From: Streptomyces sp. IMTB 2501
GTDB taxonomy: Bacteria; Actinomycetota; Actinomycetes; Streptomycetales; Streptomycetaceae
NCBI RefSeq assembly: GCF_001953885.1
Contig: NZ_MQUS01000001.1
Coordinates: 248,001 to 312,000, forward strand
Length of the DNA: 64,000 nucleotides
Direction of reading: 5' to 3'
Both the position numbers and the translations under genes were made by a program. The number at the start of each line of letters is the position of its first letter. Within the stretch, counting starts at the first letter, position 1. Under the pieces are notes generated by a model. The model did no database searches and was not told the DNA's origin. It saw only the letters and a program-made list of their open reading frames with translations. Below are positions 17,598 through 25,706 of the stretch, piece after piece.

Positions 17598-19586
17598 TCA
17601 GGAGGTGGGCAGCCAGACGCGCATGCTGCCGTCTTCGCGGTTGGCCCAGGCGTAGTAGGGGATGGCGGTCAACTCGACGGGCTCGCCGGGTTCGCCCTGG
17701 AGTGAGCCGGGTGCGGGGTCCGCGGGGTTGTGCGACGGCTCCGGCCGGTACGGCGCGTACGGCCACCAGCCCGCGTCGGGTATCCGGCGCCGGCGGCCCG
17801 CGGCCACGACCGTGGTGACGCCGCCGAGCAGGTCGGGGCGGTGCTTCACGGCGAGGGGGCGCGTGGTGTCGACGACGATGTCGTCCAGGCCGCCACCGGG
17901 ATGGTCGACCTGCTCCAGGCAGTACACGAGCGGGCCCCGTTCGATCGCCACGCAGCCGCGTACGGCGTCCACCCGGGGGTCGGCCGAGGTGAGGCGGGGC
18001 TCCAGCGCGAACTCCAGGACCACCCGGTCACCTTCGGCCCAGTTCCGCTCCAGCCGCAGCCAGCCATCGGTCACCGGACCGTCGTAGGACTCCCCGCCGC
18101 ACCGCATCCGCACATCACGGCACCACGGGGGGATGCGCAGGGAGAGCGTCCACGGGCGGTCGCCCGGGCTCTCCTCGACGGTGAGGGCGATCGTGCCGTT
18201 CCAGGGGTAGTCGGTCGCGCAGCTCACGGCGATGCTGTCACCGGTGTAACGGCCGCTGACGTACTGGTGGATCTGCAGGCCGCCGTCGTCCGTGCTCGCC
18301 AGGTAGTGCTCCAGGGAGGCCAGCAGCCGCATCACGTTGGGCGGGCAGCAGGCGCAGCGGAACCAGCGGGTGCGGCGGGCGGACTGGTCGCCACCGGGGT
18401 CGGTGTGGCCGTCGCGGACCTGGAGCGGGTTGACGTACAGCCAGCGCTCGCCGTCCAGGGACACCCCGGCCAGGAAACCGTTGTACAGGGTGCGTTCGAT
18501 CAGGTCGGAGTAGCGGGCCTCACCGGTGAGCAGAGCCATGCGCCAGCTCCACTGGACGGAGGCGATGGCGGCGCAGGTCTCGCAGTAGGCGCGCTCGTTG
18601 GGCAGCTCGTACGGGTCGCCGAAGTCCTCCTTGTCGTGGTGGGCGCCGAGTCCGCCGGTGAGGTGGGTCTTCGTGGTGGTCATCGCGTGCCACAACCGCT
18701 CGGCGGCGGCGCGGAGTTCGCCGTCCCCGGTCTCGGTGGCGAGATCGGCGGCCGCGGCCAGCAGATACAACTGCCGTACGGCGTGCCCCTCGACGTCGGT
18801 CGCCTCCCGTACCGGGACGCGATCCTGGCAGTAGGCCTCGCCGCCGAGCAGGCCGTGGCCGTGGCGGTCGACGAAGTAGGCGGCGAGGTCGAGATAGCGG
18901 CGCTCGCCGGTCTCCCGGTACAGCTCGACCAGGGCGGTCTCGACCTCCGGGTGGCCGTCGATGCCGTCGATGGGCTTGCCGCTGCCGGGCGGGCCGAAGA
19001 CGGAGTCGATCTGGTCGGCGAACTTCCTTGCCACGTCGAGGAGTTCGCGTCGTCCGGTGGTCCGATGGTGGGCGACGGCGGCCTGGATGAGGTGTCCCGC
19101 GCAGTACAGCTCGTGCCCCCAGCGCAGGTCCTGGTATCGCTCGCCGCCCTTGACCAGCTGGAACCAGGTGTTGAGATAGCCGTCGGGTTGCTGGGCGGCG
19201 GCGACGAGTCCGGCGATGCGGTCGACATGGGCCGCCAGCTCGCCGTCGGTCTCCTGGGCGAGCTGCCAGGAGGCGGCCTCCAGCCACTTGTAGACGTCGG
19301 TGTCGACGAAGGGGTACGCCCCCTGGAACTCTCCCTCGATGGCTGCGTTCGGCAGCGCCTGTGGCGCGGGCGCCGCGAGCCGCAGGTTGTGCAGATTGCC
19401 CGCGGACTCCAGCAGTTCGGGGCCCTGCGGGATGGAGGTGCGGGCGTTGGCCTTGCGCCGGGTGTGCCAGAAGCCCGCGTCGATGCCGGCGACGGCAGGA
19501 CGCAGCGCGGCACGGGCGGCCGGACCGAGCCGGACCGGACCCACGGCACCGGCGGGAGAGGGCGGAACGGAGCGTGTGCGGGGCAT
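17598..19586 (-). CDS. GH127 beta-L-arabinofuranosidase
   Basis: The 662-residue cytoplasmic enzyme (no signal peptide) removes terminal beta-L-arabinofuranose from short oligosaccharides. The zinc/cysteine active site known from Bifidobacterium HypBA1 is complete: Glu336 and Cys338 in YCETCAAI, Cys413 (nucleophile by homology) and Cys414 in RCACCPPN, and Glu320 in HHDKEDFG. The fold is an (alpha/alpha)6 barrel followed by beta domains. The start at 19586 follows a GGAG in CCCCTCGGAGAG. It heads a five-gene operon with the importer and a secreted hydrolase. Confidence 0.92.
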   Translation of the reverse strand: MPRTRSVPPSPAGAVGPVRLGPAARAALRPAVAGIDAGFWHTRRKANARTSIPQGPELLESAGNLHNLRLAAPAPQALPNAAIEGEFQGAYPFVDTDVYKWLEAASWQLAQETDGELAAHVDRIAGLVAAAQQPDGYLNTWFQLVKGGERYQDLRWGHELYCAGHLIQAAVAHHRTTGRRELLDVARKFADQIDSVFGPPGSGKPIDGIDGHPEVETALVELYRETGERRYLDLAAYFVDRHGHGLLGGEAYCQDRVPVREATDVEGHAVRQLYLLAAAADLATETGDGELRAAAERLWHAMTTTKTHLTGGLGAHHDKEDFGDPYELPNERAYCETCAAIASVQWSWRMALLTGEARYSDLIERTLYNGFLAGVSLDGERWLYVNPLQVRDGHTDPGGDQSARRTRWFRCACCPPNVMRLLASLEHYLASTDDGGLQIHQYVSGRYTGDSIAVSCATDYPWNGTIALTVEESPGDRPWTLSLRIPPWCRDVRMRCGGESYDGPVTDGWLRLERNWAEGDRVVLEFALEPRLTSADPRVDAVRGCVAIERGPLVYCLEQVDHPGGGLDDIVVDTTRPLAVKHRPDLLGGVTTVVAAGRRRRIPDAGWWPYAPYRPEPSHNPADPAPGSLQGEPGEPVELTAIPYYAWANREDGSMRVWLPTS

Positions 19587-19608
19587 GGCTCTCCGAGGGG
19601 ATGCTGGG

Positions 19609-19714
19609 TGAGCAAGCGGGAAAGTATGTGAGCAACCGTTTTCCTGAGCGAGAAGTACAGGACAGGCGCACCCTTCGGTCAAGGGGTGCGGCAAGACATT
19701 TTCCGGCTTGCTCA
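19609..19714. promoter_or_regulatory. candidate LacI operators between GH127 and lacI
   Basis: The motif TGAGCAAGCGGGAAA is at 19609-19623, a partial copy TGAGCAACCG at 19629-19638, and its inverted copy TTTTCCGGCTTGCTCA at 19699-19714. The outer two differ at one base and form a long inverted pair around the divergent promoter region. This is the expected place for binding by the adjacent LacI protein, and looping between the sites is possible. Confidence 0.6.
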
Positions 19715-19784
19715 GCCACTGGCACGGAACTGCCGTGACTGTCACGATGGAAGGCGTCGTCGTAGTCGAGGAAAAGGTTTGCTC

Positions 19785-20825
19785 GTGACCGCTCCCGCTG
19801 GTGCTCCAGGCTCTCCTCCCACCGGCCGGGCCAGGCTCGCCGACGTCGCCGCGCTCGCCGGCGTCAGCGTGGGCACGGCCTCCAAGGCGCTCAGCGGCGC
19901 CGGCCGGATGCGCCCGGAGACCCGGCAGCGCGTGCTGGACGCGGTGGAGGCCCTCGGCTTCCGCCCCAACCAGCACGCCCAGAGCCTGCACACCGGCCGC
20001 AGCTGGACCGTCGGCCTGATGACCACCGACGGCATCGGCCGCTTCAGCACACCGGTCCTTCTCGGCGCCGAGGACGCCCTCGGCGCGGGCAAGATCTCGG
20101 TTCTGCTGTGCGACACACGCGGCGACGCCATCCGGGAACAGCACCACCTGCGCAACCTCATGGACCGCCGGGTCGACGGCATCATCGTCACCGGCCGCCG
20201 CACGGACCCGCGCCCGCCGCTGACCGGCATCACGGGCCTTGAGTCGATCCCGGTGGTCTACGCGCTCTCACCGTCCACGGACCCCGGTGACATGTCCGTC
20301 GTCACGGACGACAAGGGCGGCGCCGAGCTGGCCATGGAGCACCTGCTGTCCACCGGCCGCACCCGCATCGCCCACGTCACCGGACCGGAGCATCACGCGG
20401 CCGCCCGCGACCGGGCCCGCCACGCGGTACGGTACCTGGAGGCCGCCGGCCTCGAACTGTCCACCCACCGCGTCCACTTCGGCGAGTGGAGCGAGGCATG
20501 GGGCCGCCGCGCCGCCGATGCCGTCCTGCGCACGGCCCCCGACACGGACGCCGTCTTCTGCGGCAATGACCAGATCGCCCGCGGGGTCACCGACGCGCTG
20601 CGCGAACGGGGCGTCGGCGTCCCCGCGGACATCGCGGTCGTCGGCTACGACAACTGGGACACCATGGCGCTGGCCAGCCGCCCTCCGCTCACCACGATCG
20701 ACATGGATCTCGCGGAGATCGGGCGGATCGCCGCCCTGCGGCTGCTGGAGGCGATCGACGAGGGAGAGGCGACACCCGGGGTGCGGACGGTCCCTTGCCG
20801 ACTGGTGGTACGCGAGTCGACGTGA
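19785..20825 (+). CDS. LacI family regulator of the arabinofuranoside operon
   Basis: The 346-residue product has the HTH at residues 18-40 (RLADVAALAGVSVGTASKAL) and the effector domain with VFCGNDQIARG and AVVGYDNWD near its end. The GTG start at 19785 is preceded by GAGGAAAAGG. It is divergent from the GH127 operon, with shared repeats in the 198-base gap. It probably represses the operon until an arabinose-containing oligosaccharide binds. Confidence 0.9.
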   Translation: MTAPAGAPGSPPTGRARLADVAALAGVSVGTASKALSGAGRMRPETRQRVLDAVEALGFRPNQHAQSLHTGRSWTVGLMTTDGIGRFSTPVLLGAEDALGAGKISVLLCDTRGDAIREQHHLRNLMDRRVDGIIVTGRRTDPRPPLTGITGLESIPVVYALSPSTDPGDMSVVTDDKGGAELAMEHLLSTGRTRIAHVTGPEHHAAARDRARHAVRYLEAAGLELSTHRVHFGEWSEAWGRRAADAVLRTAPDTDAVFCGNDQIARGVTDALRERGVGVPADIAVVGYDNWDTMALASRPPLTTIDMDLAEIGRIAALRLLEAIDEGEATPGVRTVPCRLVVREST

Positions 20826-20905
20826 CGGACCTGCCTCCCCTTCGCCGCACAGGCAGGGGCCCCGCTCCCACCGGCCGGCGGAAACGGGGACACAGAGGGG
20901 ACGGA

Positions 20906-21184
20906 CTACAGTGCTGCGGCGGCGCTGTGGAGGTTCTTGGCGGCCAGGGCGAGTCCTTCGGTCTGCGAGTAGGCGGTGTCCTCGTGCTCGATGTTCACGG
21001 CCATGTCCGGGTCGATCTCGGCGAGGGCGCGGAGGAACTCGGTCCAGAAGGGGATGTCGTTGCCGAGGCCGACGGCGACGAACTTCCAGGCCGGGTTCTC
21101 GGGCCAGGCGTTGCACCAGAATCCGTACCCGGTGGGCACCTTGTCCGGCGCGTCGGCGGGCACGCGGGTGAACGAGGTGTCCAA
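20906..21184 (-). pseudogene. C-terminal third of a sugar phosphate isomerase/epimerase
   Basis: The frame reads YGFWCNAWPENPAWKFVAVG, then NDIPFWTEFLRALAEIDPD and VNIEHEDTAYSQTEGLALAA. The VNIEHED motif and the spacing are those of the TIM-barrel xylose-isomerase-like family, which normally has about 300-330 residues. Only about 92 remain. The break at about 21183 coincides with the start of a LacI stump on the other strand. Confidence 0.75.
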
Positions 21185-21440
21185 AACGGGCGTCCTGGCG
21201 GCCCTCGCCCGAGCAGGTGTCTCCGTACCGGGGCAGGTGTCCGTGGCCGGTTACGACGATGACACGCTCGCTCGGCTGAGCTGCTTCGATCCGACCACCG
21301 TCAGCCAGAACGCCCGGGAACAGGCCCGGCATGCGGTGACCGCCGCCGTCGAACGCCTCGATCAGGGCCGGACCGAGCCCCGGGAGGTCGCCCTCACCCC
21401 GCACCTCGTCGTCCGCGGCACCACGGCGGAGCCGGCCTGA
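21182..21440 (+). pseudogene. C-terminal stump of a LacI family regulator
   Basis: The frame reads LARAGVSVPGQVSVAGYDDD, then TTVSQNAREQARHAVTAAVE and ends LTPHLVVRGTTAEPA. VSVAGYDD is the conserved effector-domain motif of LacI proteins. The DNA-binding domain and most of the effector domain are missing. It is joined head to head with the epimerase stump. Confidence 0.8.
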
Positions 21441-21808
21441 CACGCGGTGGCGCTGCGTGGGTGCGAGTCACTTGGAAGCAGGTACTGGGCCTTCTGCGAC
21501 TTGCCCAGGTCGATGGCCCACACGTGCACTGACGGCGGATCCGCACGAGGGCGGCGGCAACGCCCCTGCCCTCGCCGGCGCCTCCTCGCGGCGGGCGCGC
21601 TCATCCGGCTGCGCCGCTTCCTCACCCCCACAGCCTCGGCTTCATCGCGCCACATGGCCGGCTGCCCTGGCGGCCGCGATCGCTGCCCCGCTCCTGTCGT
21701 TGCCGGTGGTGTGCGGGCCCTGAACTCGCCTTGACCCTGCGCTGCGCGCGGTGCGCATGGCCGAACGCTTCGTCGATTCGTCGGCCGAGTGCGGGTCAGT
21801 GACTCGGG
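21441..21808. other. intergenic stretch, no gene recognised
   Basis: A short - strand frame (VHVWAIDLGKSQKAQYLLPS, about 21455-21530) could be a decayed protein tail, but no family was recognised. The rest is low-complexity GC-rich sequence with no convincing start, RBS or domain. Confidence 0.4.
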
Positions 21809-22387
21809 TCAGCCCGCAGGGCGCAACCCCGCCAGGGTGACTGCGACGAGCCGTCGGACGGCCGCTTCGGAGGGTAGGCCGCCTGCGGCGGTGAGGGCGT
21901 GCAGGCAGTAGCTCGCCAGTTCTTCGGAAGCGATGTCGTCGCGGAGCTCGCCGGCCTTGGCGGCCTCTGTGAGCAGGTCCTGGAACAATTCGACGAGTTG
22001 GCGTTGTGCGGGCGCGATGTGCTCGGGGCGGTGCACGAGGGCCGCGAGTTCCTGGTTGCCGTGGCGCCCGCGGTGGTGGCAGATGAGCGCGTACCGCTCC
22101 AACACCGCTGCCAGTCGCTCGCCCGCGCCGCCCGGCCGGTCGCGCAGGTCGGCGAGCTGGCGCAGGTGTTCGGTGACGTGCCGGTCGTGGTGGGCGACCA
22201 GGATCGCCTCGACGTCCGGGAAGTACTTGTAGAGCGTAGCCCGTCCGATGCCGGTCTTCTCCGCGATCTGCGACATCGTCACCGACAGCAGCCCTCGCTC
22301 GGCCACCAGCTCCCAGGTGGTGTCCAGGATCGCCTCGCGCACCGTACGACGGTGCTCTTCGATCGTCTCGTTCCACAGCTTCGGCAC
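21809..22387 (-). CDS. TetR family transcriptional regulator
   Basis: The product has 192 residues. The HTH covers about residues 14-58 (REAILDTTWELVAERGLLSV, then KTGIGRATLYKYFPDVEAIL). The ligand domain contains CHHRGRHGNQELAALVHRPE. It is divergent from the methyltransferase gene with a 126-base gap that holds an inverted repeat over a promoter-like sequence, so it probably represses that gene and itself. The ligand is unknown. Confidence 0.9.
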   Translation of the reverse strand: MPKLWNETIEEHRRTVREAILDTTWELVAERGLLSVTMSQIAEKTGIGRATLYKYFPDVEAILVAHHDRHVTEHLRQLADLRDRPGGAGERLAAVLERYALICHHRGRHGNQELAALVHRPEHIAPAQRQLVELFQDLLTEAAKAGELRDDIASEELASYCLHALTAAGGLPSEAAVRRLVAVTLAGLRPAG

Positions 22388-22427
22388 CCTGCCAGGATAC
22401 GTGACGCCAAGGGCGTGACACTATGCA

Positions 22428-22456
22428 TTGACAGAGACAGTCTGTATCGATAAAGC
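22428..22456 (+). promoter_or_regulatory. promoter with overlapping TetR operator
   Basis: TTGACA at 22428-22433 is a perfect -35 box. At a 17-base spacing stands TAAAGC, a weak -10. The inverted repeat ACAGA-GACAG-TCTGT (22431-22445) covers the -35 and spacer, where a TetR repressor would block RNA polymerase. Confidence 0.5.
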
Positions 22457-22513
22457 TCGGTGGCGGAGACCGAGCCCCAGAGCCGGGCGATCAACCTGCC
22501 AGGAGTGCCCCTC

Positions 22514-23137
22514 ATGTCCGACACGCCCCCTTACCGCCACCCCGGCGCCGGGAATCCGTGGTACCGGCCCGATGACCTGTACGCCGGCAGGCCGCCATGG
22601 GACATCGGCCGTCCACAGCCGGCCTTCCTCGCTCTCGCCGAAGCCGGCGCCGTCCAGGGCCGGGTACTCGACGTCGGCTGTGGCACGGGCGAGCACGCTC
22701 TGCTGGCCGCAGGCCTCGGCCTCGACGCCACCGGTGTCGACCTCGCGTCCAGGGCGATCGACGCCGCCGAGAAGAAGGCCGGCGAGCGCGGCCTCACCGC
22801 GCGCTTCCTGCTCCACGACGCCCGCCGCCTCGCCGGTCTCGGGGAGTCCTTCGACACGGTGCTGGACTGCGGGCTGTTCCACGTCTTCGACGACACCGAC
22901 CGAAGCGCCTTCGTCGGCAGCCTCCATTCCGTGCTGAGGCAGGGTGGCCGCTACTTCATGCTGTGCTTCAGCGATCTGCAGCCGGGTGACCAGGGGCCGC
23001 GGCGGGTGACCCGCCGCGAGATCGATGCCGCCTTCGCCGAGGTGTGGCGGACCGACTCCGTCGAACCCGCCACGATCGACATCACCACCGATCCGGACGG
23101 CATCCGGGCCTGGCTCGTAGCCGCCACCAGGATCTGA
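22514..23137 (+). CDS. class I SAM-dependent methyltransferase
   Basis: This 207-residue methyltransferase has the SAM-binding motif I VLDVGCGTGEHALLAAGLG near residue 50, motif II GVDLASRAIDAA and the acidic loop LDCGLFHVFDDTDR. The N-terminal WYRPDDLYAGRPPWDIGRPQ is typical of a streptomycete small-molecule methyltransferase subfamily related to thiopurine methyltransferases. The ATG at 22514 follows CCAGGAG; the earlier in-frame ATG at 22460 lies inside the probable leader. Divergent TetR control suggests it is induced by its substrate. Confidence 0.88.
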   Translation: MSDTPPYRHPGAGNPWYRPDDLYAGRPPWDIGRPQPAFLALAEAGAVQGRVLDVGCGTGEHALLAAGLGLDATGVDLASRAIDAAEKKAGERGLTARFLLHDARRLAGLGESFDTVLDCGLFHVFDDTDRSAFVGSLHSVLRQGGRYFMLCFSDLQPGDQGPRRVTRREIDAAFAEVWRTDSVEPATIDITTDPDGIRAWLVAATRI

Positions 23138-23227
23138 ACTCCCGCCGGGCCGGCCCGTTGCACCGGCCGAAAGCCCGTCGGCGCCCGTACCGAAGGCGCC
23201 GTGCCCCATGGTCCAGAAAGGAATGCC

Positions 23228-23938
23228 ATGCCGACCGCCGAAGCTCTCGTCCCGACCGACCGGGCGAGTCGCTACCTCGTCCAACTCTGCCGTCACCTCA
23301 GCCAAATGCGCGGAATGCGCCACCGGCCGCCTGTCGCCCACGGTGGCGGTCAGATGCCCCCCGAGGTGCGGCACGTCGACTACTCCGACACCCACGGGAC
23401 CATCCGCTTCGCCCAGGGCCTGTGCACACTGCAGGCCACCTCGGACACGCTCACGCTGCGCGTCGAAGCCGACGACGAGGACGCCATGGAGCGACTCCGC
23501 AACGGCATCGCCGGACGCGTCGAGAAGATCGGTCGCCGCGACCGCCTGACGGTGACCTGGAGGCCACTTGAAGCGTCGGATGCCCCATCCGGTGAGACTG
23601 CCTATATCACCGACGTGCCGGCCGCTGGAGTCGCGAAGGGCCGAGGGATCGGCAAAGTGATGGGACTCGCCGCGGTCGGCGTCGTGGTCGTCGCCCTGCA
23701 CCTGGGGTTGGGCGGAGCCGTACTGGCCGCCTCGTCGTGGACCGGCTGGGGCGTCAACGCCATCGTGGCGATCGTCCTCCTGAAGCTTCTCTTCATGGGC
23801 GGCCATGTGGTCCTGGGCCGTGCCGGCCGGCAGGCACTCAGGCGGTCCGGAAAGCGGCTGCGTCCCGCGAGCACCGGGGACGACCCGGGGAAGGCGTCCG
23901 GATCGGCGGGCCCGTACCCGGCTGCCGGGGAGTGCTAG
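23228..23938 (+). CDS. DUF2218 domain protein with two C-terminal membrane helices
   Basis: The product has 236 residues. Residues 10-100 match DUF2218 (SRYLVQLCRHLSQM, then HGTIRFAQGLCTLQATSDTL), a small domain often seen next to siderophore or iron genes. After a linker, two hydrophobic helices follow (VMGLAAVGVVVVALHLGLGG and VNAIVAIVLLKLLFMGGHVV), with a basic and Pro-rich tail. That fusion is longer than the roughly 100-residue stand-alone domain. AAAGGAATGCC precedes the ATG. The stop codon touches the left end of a MITE-like element. Confidence 0.75.
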   Translation: MPTAEALVPTDRASRYLVQLCRHLSQMRGMRHRPPVAHGGGQMPPEVRHVDYSDTHGTIRFAQGLCTLQATSDTLTLRVEADDEDAMERLRNGIAGRVEKIGRRDRLTVTWRPLEASDAPSGETAYITDVPAAGVAKGRGIGKVMGLAAVGVVVVALHLGLGGAVLAASSWTGWGVNAIVAIVLLKLLFMGGHVVLGRAGRQALRRSGKRLRPASTGDDPGKASGSAGPYPAAGEC

Positions 23939-24160
23939 GGCCTGTCGGACGATTCCCGTCGTCCGCCCGTAGGGCGGGCCCAGCGGTGGCGGTGGGGGTG
24001 CCCAGCGGTGGGGTCCCCCGTGCGAGCGAAGCCGAGTGGGGAGCATTCGAGCGCGGTGAGCGTGCGATCGCAAGGCGCTCCGGCAGCGCGGCCTGGGGTG
24101 CTCCCTTCGGAGGTGCGTGCCAGGCCTCGCTGGGCAGACGGGAATCGTCGGACAGGCCCT
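23937..24160. mobile_element. MITE-like element with 24-bp inverted ends
   Basis: The sequence 23937-23960 is repeated inverted at 24137-24160 with one mismatch; the core is GACGATTCCCGTC. The 224-bp unit encodes nothing. Inside is a further inverted pair, GGGGTCCCCC and the AGTGGGGAGC region around GCGAGCGAAGCCGAG, a motif I remember as common in streptomycete intergenic repeats. The left end overlaps the stop codon of the DUF2218 gene. No clear target duplication was seen. Confidence 0.7.
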
Positions 24161-24490
24161 GGGGACGACCGAACCGGCCGGGCAGTTTCAAGGGCGCGCA
24201 GGCCGGCGAAGGGCAGGCTGCTACCTGCGGTGCAAGGGAACGGCCGCTCCCTCGATTCTGCCGCCTCCACCACGAGGTGAAGCAGTCCGGCTATCCGTCT
24301 GGTGATGCGCCGACGGCTGCCGCCTCCCCGCGGGGACGATCGCTGTCCGATGGCCATCGCGTGCGACGGAGACGTTCTCCACGGCCGAGCCGCCCGCAGG
24401 ATCGTCGAAGAGCTCCGAGGCGGCCGCCTCCCCGTAGCGCAGAGTGCCGTCCGTCTCAACGGAAGACGGCCGCCGATCATGGATCCGTCG
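24161..24490. other. intergenic stretch, no gene recognised
   Basis: Short + strand frames exist (for example one with CDGDVLHGRAARRIVEELRG near 24365-24420), but they have no RBS, no recognisable domain, and run into the ArsR gene antisense. Possibly decayed coding sequence. Confidence 0.4.
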
Positions 24491-24841
24491 CTACGACGGT
24501 GGCTTCCCCTCCGACTGGGCCGCTCTCAGGTCGGCGAGCAGTTCTGCCTGCCCTGCCAGTACGCCGGAGAGGATCGAGCGGGCCACCCGCAGCAGTTCCG
24601 CGACCTCGGGGCTGGCCAATGAGTAGTACACGTTCGACCCCTCCTTGCGGGTGCGCACCAGGTTCGCCCGCCGCAGCACGGCCAGTTGCTGAGAGAGGTG
24701 AGCGGGCTCGATGCCCACCTGGGGCAGCATCTCCGCGACCGCGTGCTCGCGCTCGCTCAGCAGCTCCAGGACGCGGATGCGGGCCGGGTGGCCGAGCGTT
24801 TTGAAGAACTCGGCCTTCAGCTGGTACAGCGGGGTACTCAC
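24491..24841 (-). CDS. ArsR family regulator, paralogue 1
   Basis: This 116-residue winged-helix protein starts MSTPLYQLKAEFFKTLGHPA and has the recognition helix in AHLSQQLAVLRRANLVRTRK. It has no cysteines, so it is not a thiol-type metal or persulfide sensor of the usual ArsR/BigR kind. It is clearly paralogous to the ArsR at 28706-29047, the first gene of the SulP operon: both share xxPLYQxKAEFFxxLGHPxR and the SQQLAVLRR helix. A motif like that paralogue's operator lies 164 bases upstream. Confidence 0.9.
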   Translation of the reverse strand: MSTPLYQLKAEFFKTLGHPARIRVLELLSEREHAVAEMLPQVGIEPAHLSQQLAVLRRANLVRTRKEGSNVYYSLASPEVAELLRVARSILSGVLAGQAELLADLRAAQSEGKPPS

Positions 24842-25004
24842 CGTGCCGTCCTCCCCTCAGCACGGCACGGTCTGACCGGCCGGACCACTCGGCATCGCAT
24901 CCACCCACTCGTCACGAACATGCGACCCATCCTCGCGCGTGGCACCGGCAGAACCGAACCCGCATCGAGAAGCCGGGCCGTCTGCATCCAGTGGTGGGCC
25001 TCAT

Positions 25005-25026
25005 CAATTGCTGACAGTGGCATTCC
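25005..25026. promoter_or_regulatory. ArsR-type operator, copy B
   Basis: CAATTGCT-N6-GGCATTCC. The two halves match those of the site at 29144-29166 upstream of the second ArsR gene, except for one lost A. It stands between paralogue 1 (164 bases to its left) and a short ORF with a strong RBS (25 bases to its right). Confidence 0.55.
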
Positions 25027-25050
25027 GTAGCACCGGCGAAGGAGGCTCGC

Positions 25051-25266
25051 ATGCGGGTCACCCCGTTGCGCGGCAGCAGAGTCGCCTGAGTCGCCTGGCT
25101 GAAGTGCCGCATGTGCCGTTTCGAGTGCCCTCCCGCCGCCGTCGGCCCGGACGGAAACTGCCCGCGCTGTGGCGACGTCCGCATGCTCAGGCTGTCCTTC
25201 GACAGGCACCCCCATCAGCCGGCTCAGGGCACCGACCGGCGGACACGGGACGCCGACCGCAGCTGA
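25051..25266 (+). pseudogene. small zinc-ribbon ORF interrupted by an in-frame TGA
   Basis: AAGGAGG at 25039-25045 stands six bases before ATG at 25051, a near-ideal start. The frame stops after 12 codons at TGA 25087-25089, then stays open to 25266. It reads LKCRMCRFECPPA, then DGNCPRCGDVRMLRLSFDRH, which is a Cys-x2-Cys / Cys-x2-Cys zinc-ribbon pattern. GTCGCCTGA is followed directly by GTCGCCTGG, so a short duplication may have created the stop. Alternatives are reinitiation at ATG 25111 (51 residues) or a broken gene. I do not recognise the family. Confidence 0.4.
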
Positions 25267-25300
25267 CCGTTGGTGCCACCGGCCCGGCAGGAGAGCCGGG

Positions 25301-25651
25301 TCAGGCCTTCTTGACCACGCTGGACTTCAGCTGCATGGCACCGAAGCCGTCGATCTTGCAGTCGATGTCGTGACCGTCCACGCCGTCGATGAGCCGGATG
25401 TTGCGCACCTTGGTGCCCGCCTTGATGCCGGTCGGGCTGCCCTTGACCTTGAGCGTCTTGACCACCGTCACGGTGTCGCCGTCGGCGAGCACATTGCCGA
25501 CCGCATCCCTGATCGCCTTGTCCCCGCCGGCGTCAGTCGCCGCGGCGGACGGTGACCACTCGTGGCCGCACTCCGGGCAGACGAGCAGCGCGCCCATCTC
25601 GTACGTGTACACGCTGGAACATTCGGGGCAAGGGGGAAGAACTTCACTCAT
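25301..25651 (-). CDS. yjdM: YjdM (PhnA family) zinc-ribbon protein
   Basis: The 116-residue product has an N-terminal zinc ribbon (CPEC at residues 7-10 and CPECGHEW near 25) and a C-terminal SH3-like domain with DGDTVTVVKTLKVKG and DCKIDGFGAMQLKSSVVKKA. It belongs to the family once named after alkylphosphonate uptake (PhnA); its biochemical role is still unclear. The ATG at 25651 was chosen because the ribbon begins directly after it; another ATG lies six codons earlier. It appears to be a single-gene unit. Confidence 0.9.
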   Translation of the reverse strand: MSEVLPPCPECSSVYTYEMGALLVCPECGHEWSPSAAATDAGGDKAIRDAVGNVLADGDTVTVVKTLKVKGSPTGIKAGTKVRNIRLIDGVDGHDIDCKIDGFGAMQLKSSVVKKA

Positions 25652-25706
25652 GGGACCAGTGTCTTTCACTCGGTGAGCTGATACGTACTCAAAGGGGGAG
25701 CGTGCG

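Noticed and set aside
15805..19631. Long + strand frames opposite the binding-protein and GH127 genes
   Set aside because: Mirror frames of strongly supported genes; no domain seen.
24838..25215. A 125-codon - strand frame upstream of ArsR
   Set aside because: No domain, low-complexity composition, and it covers the operator and RBS of the opposite strand.
25051..25266. Selenoprotein with UGA-encoded selenocysteine
   Set aside because: No recognised SECIS-like hairpin directly after the TGA and no selenoprotein family match; a duplication-born stop is simpler.
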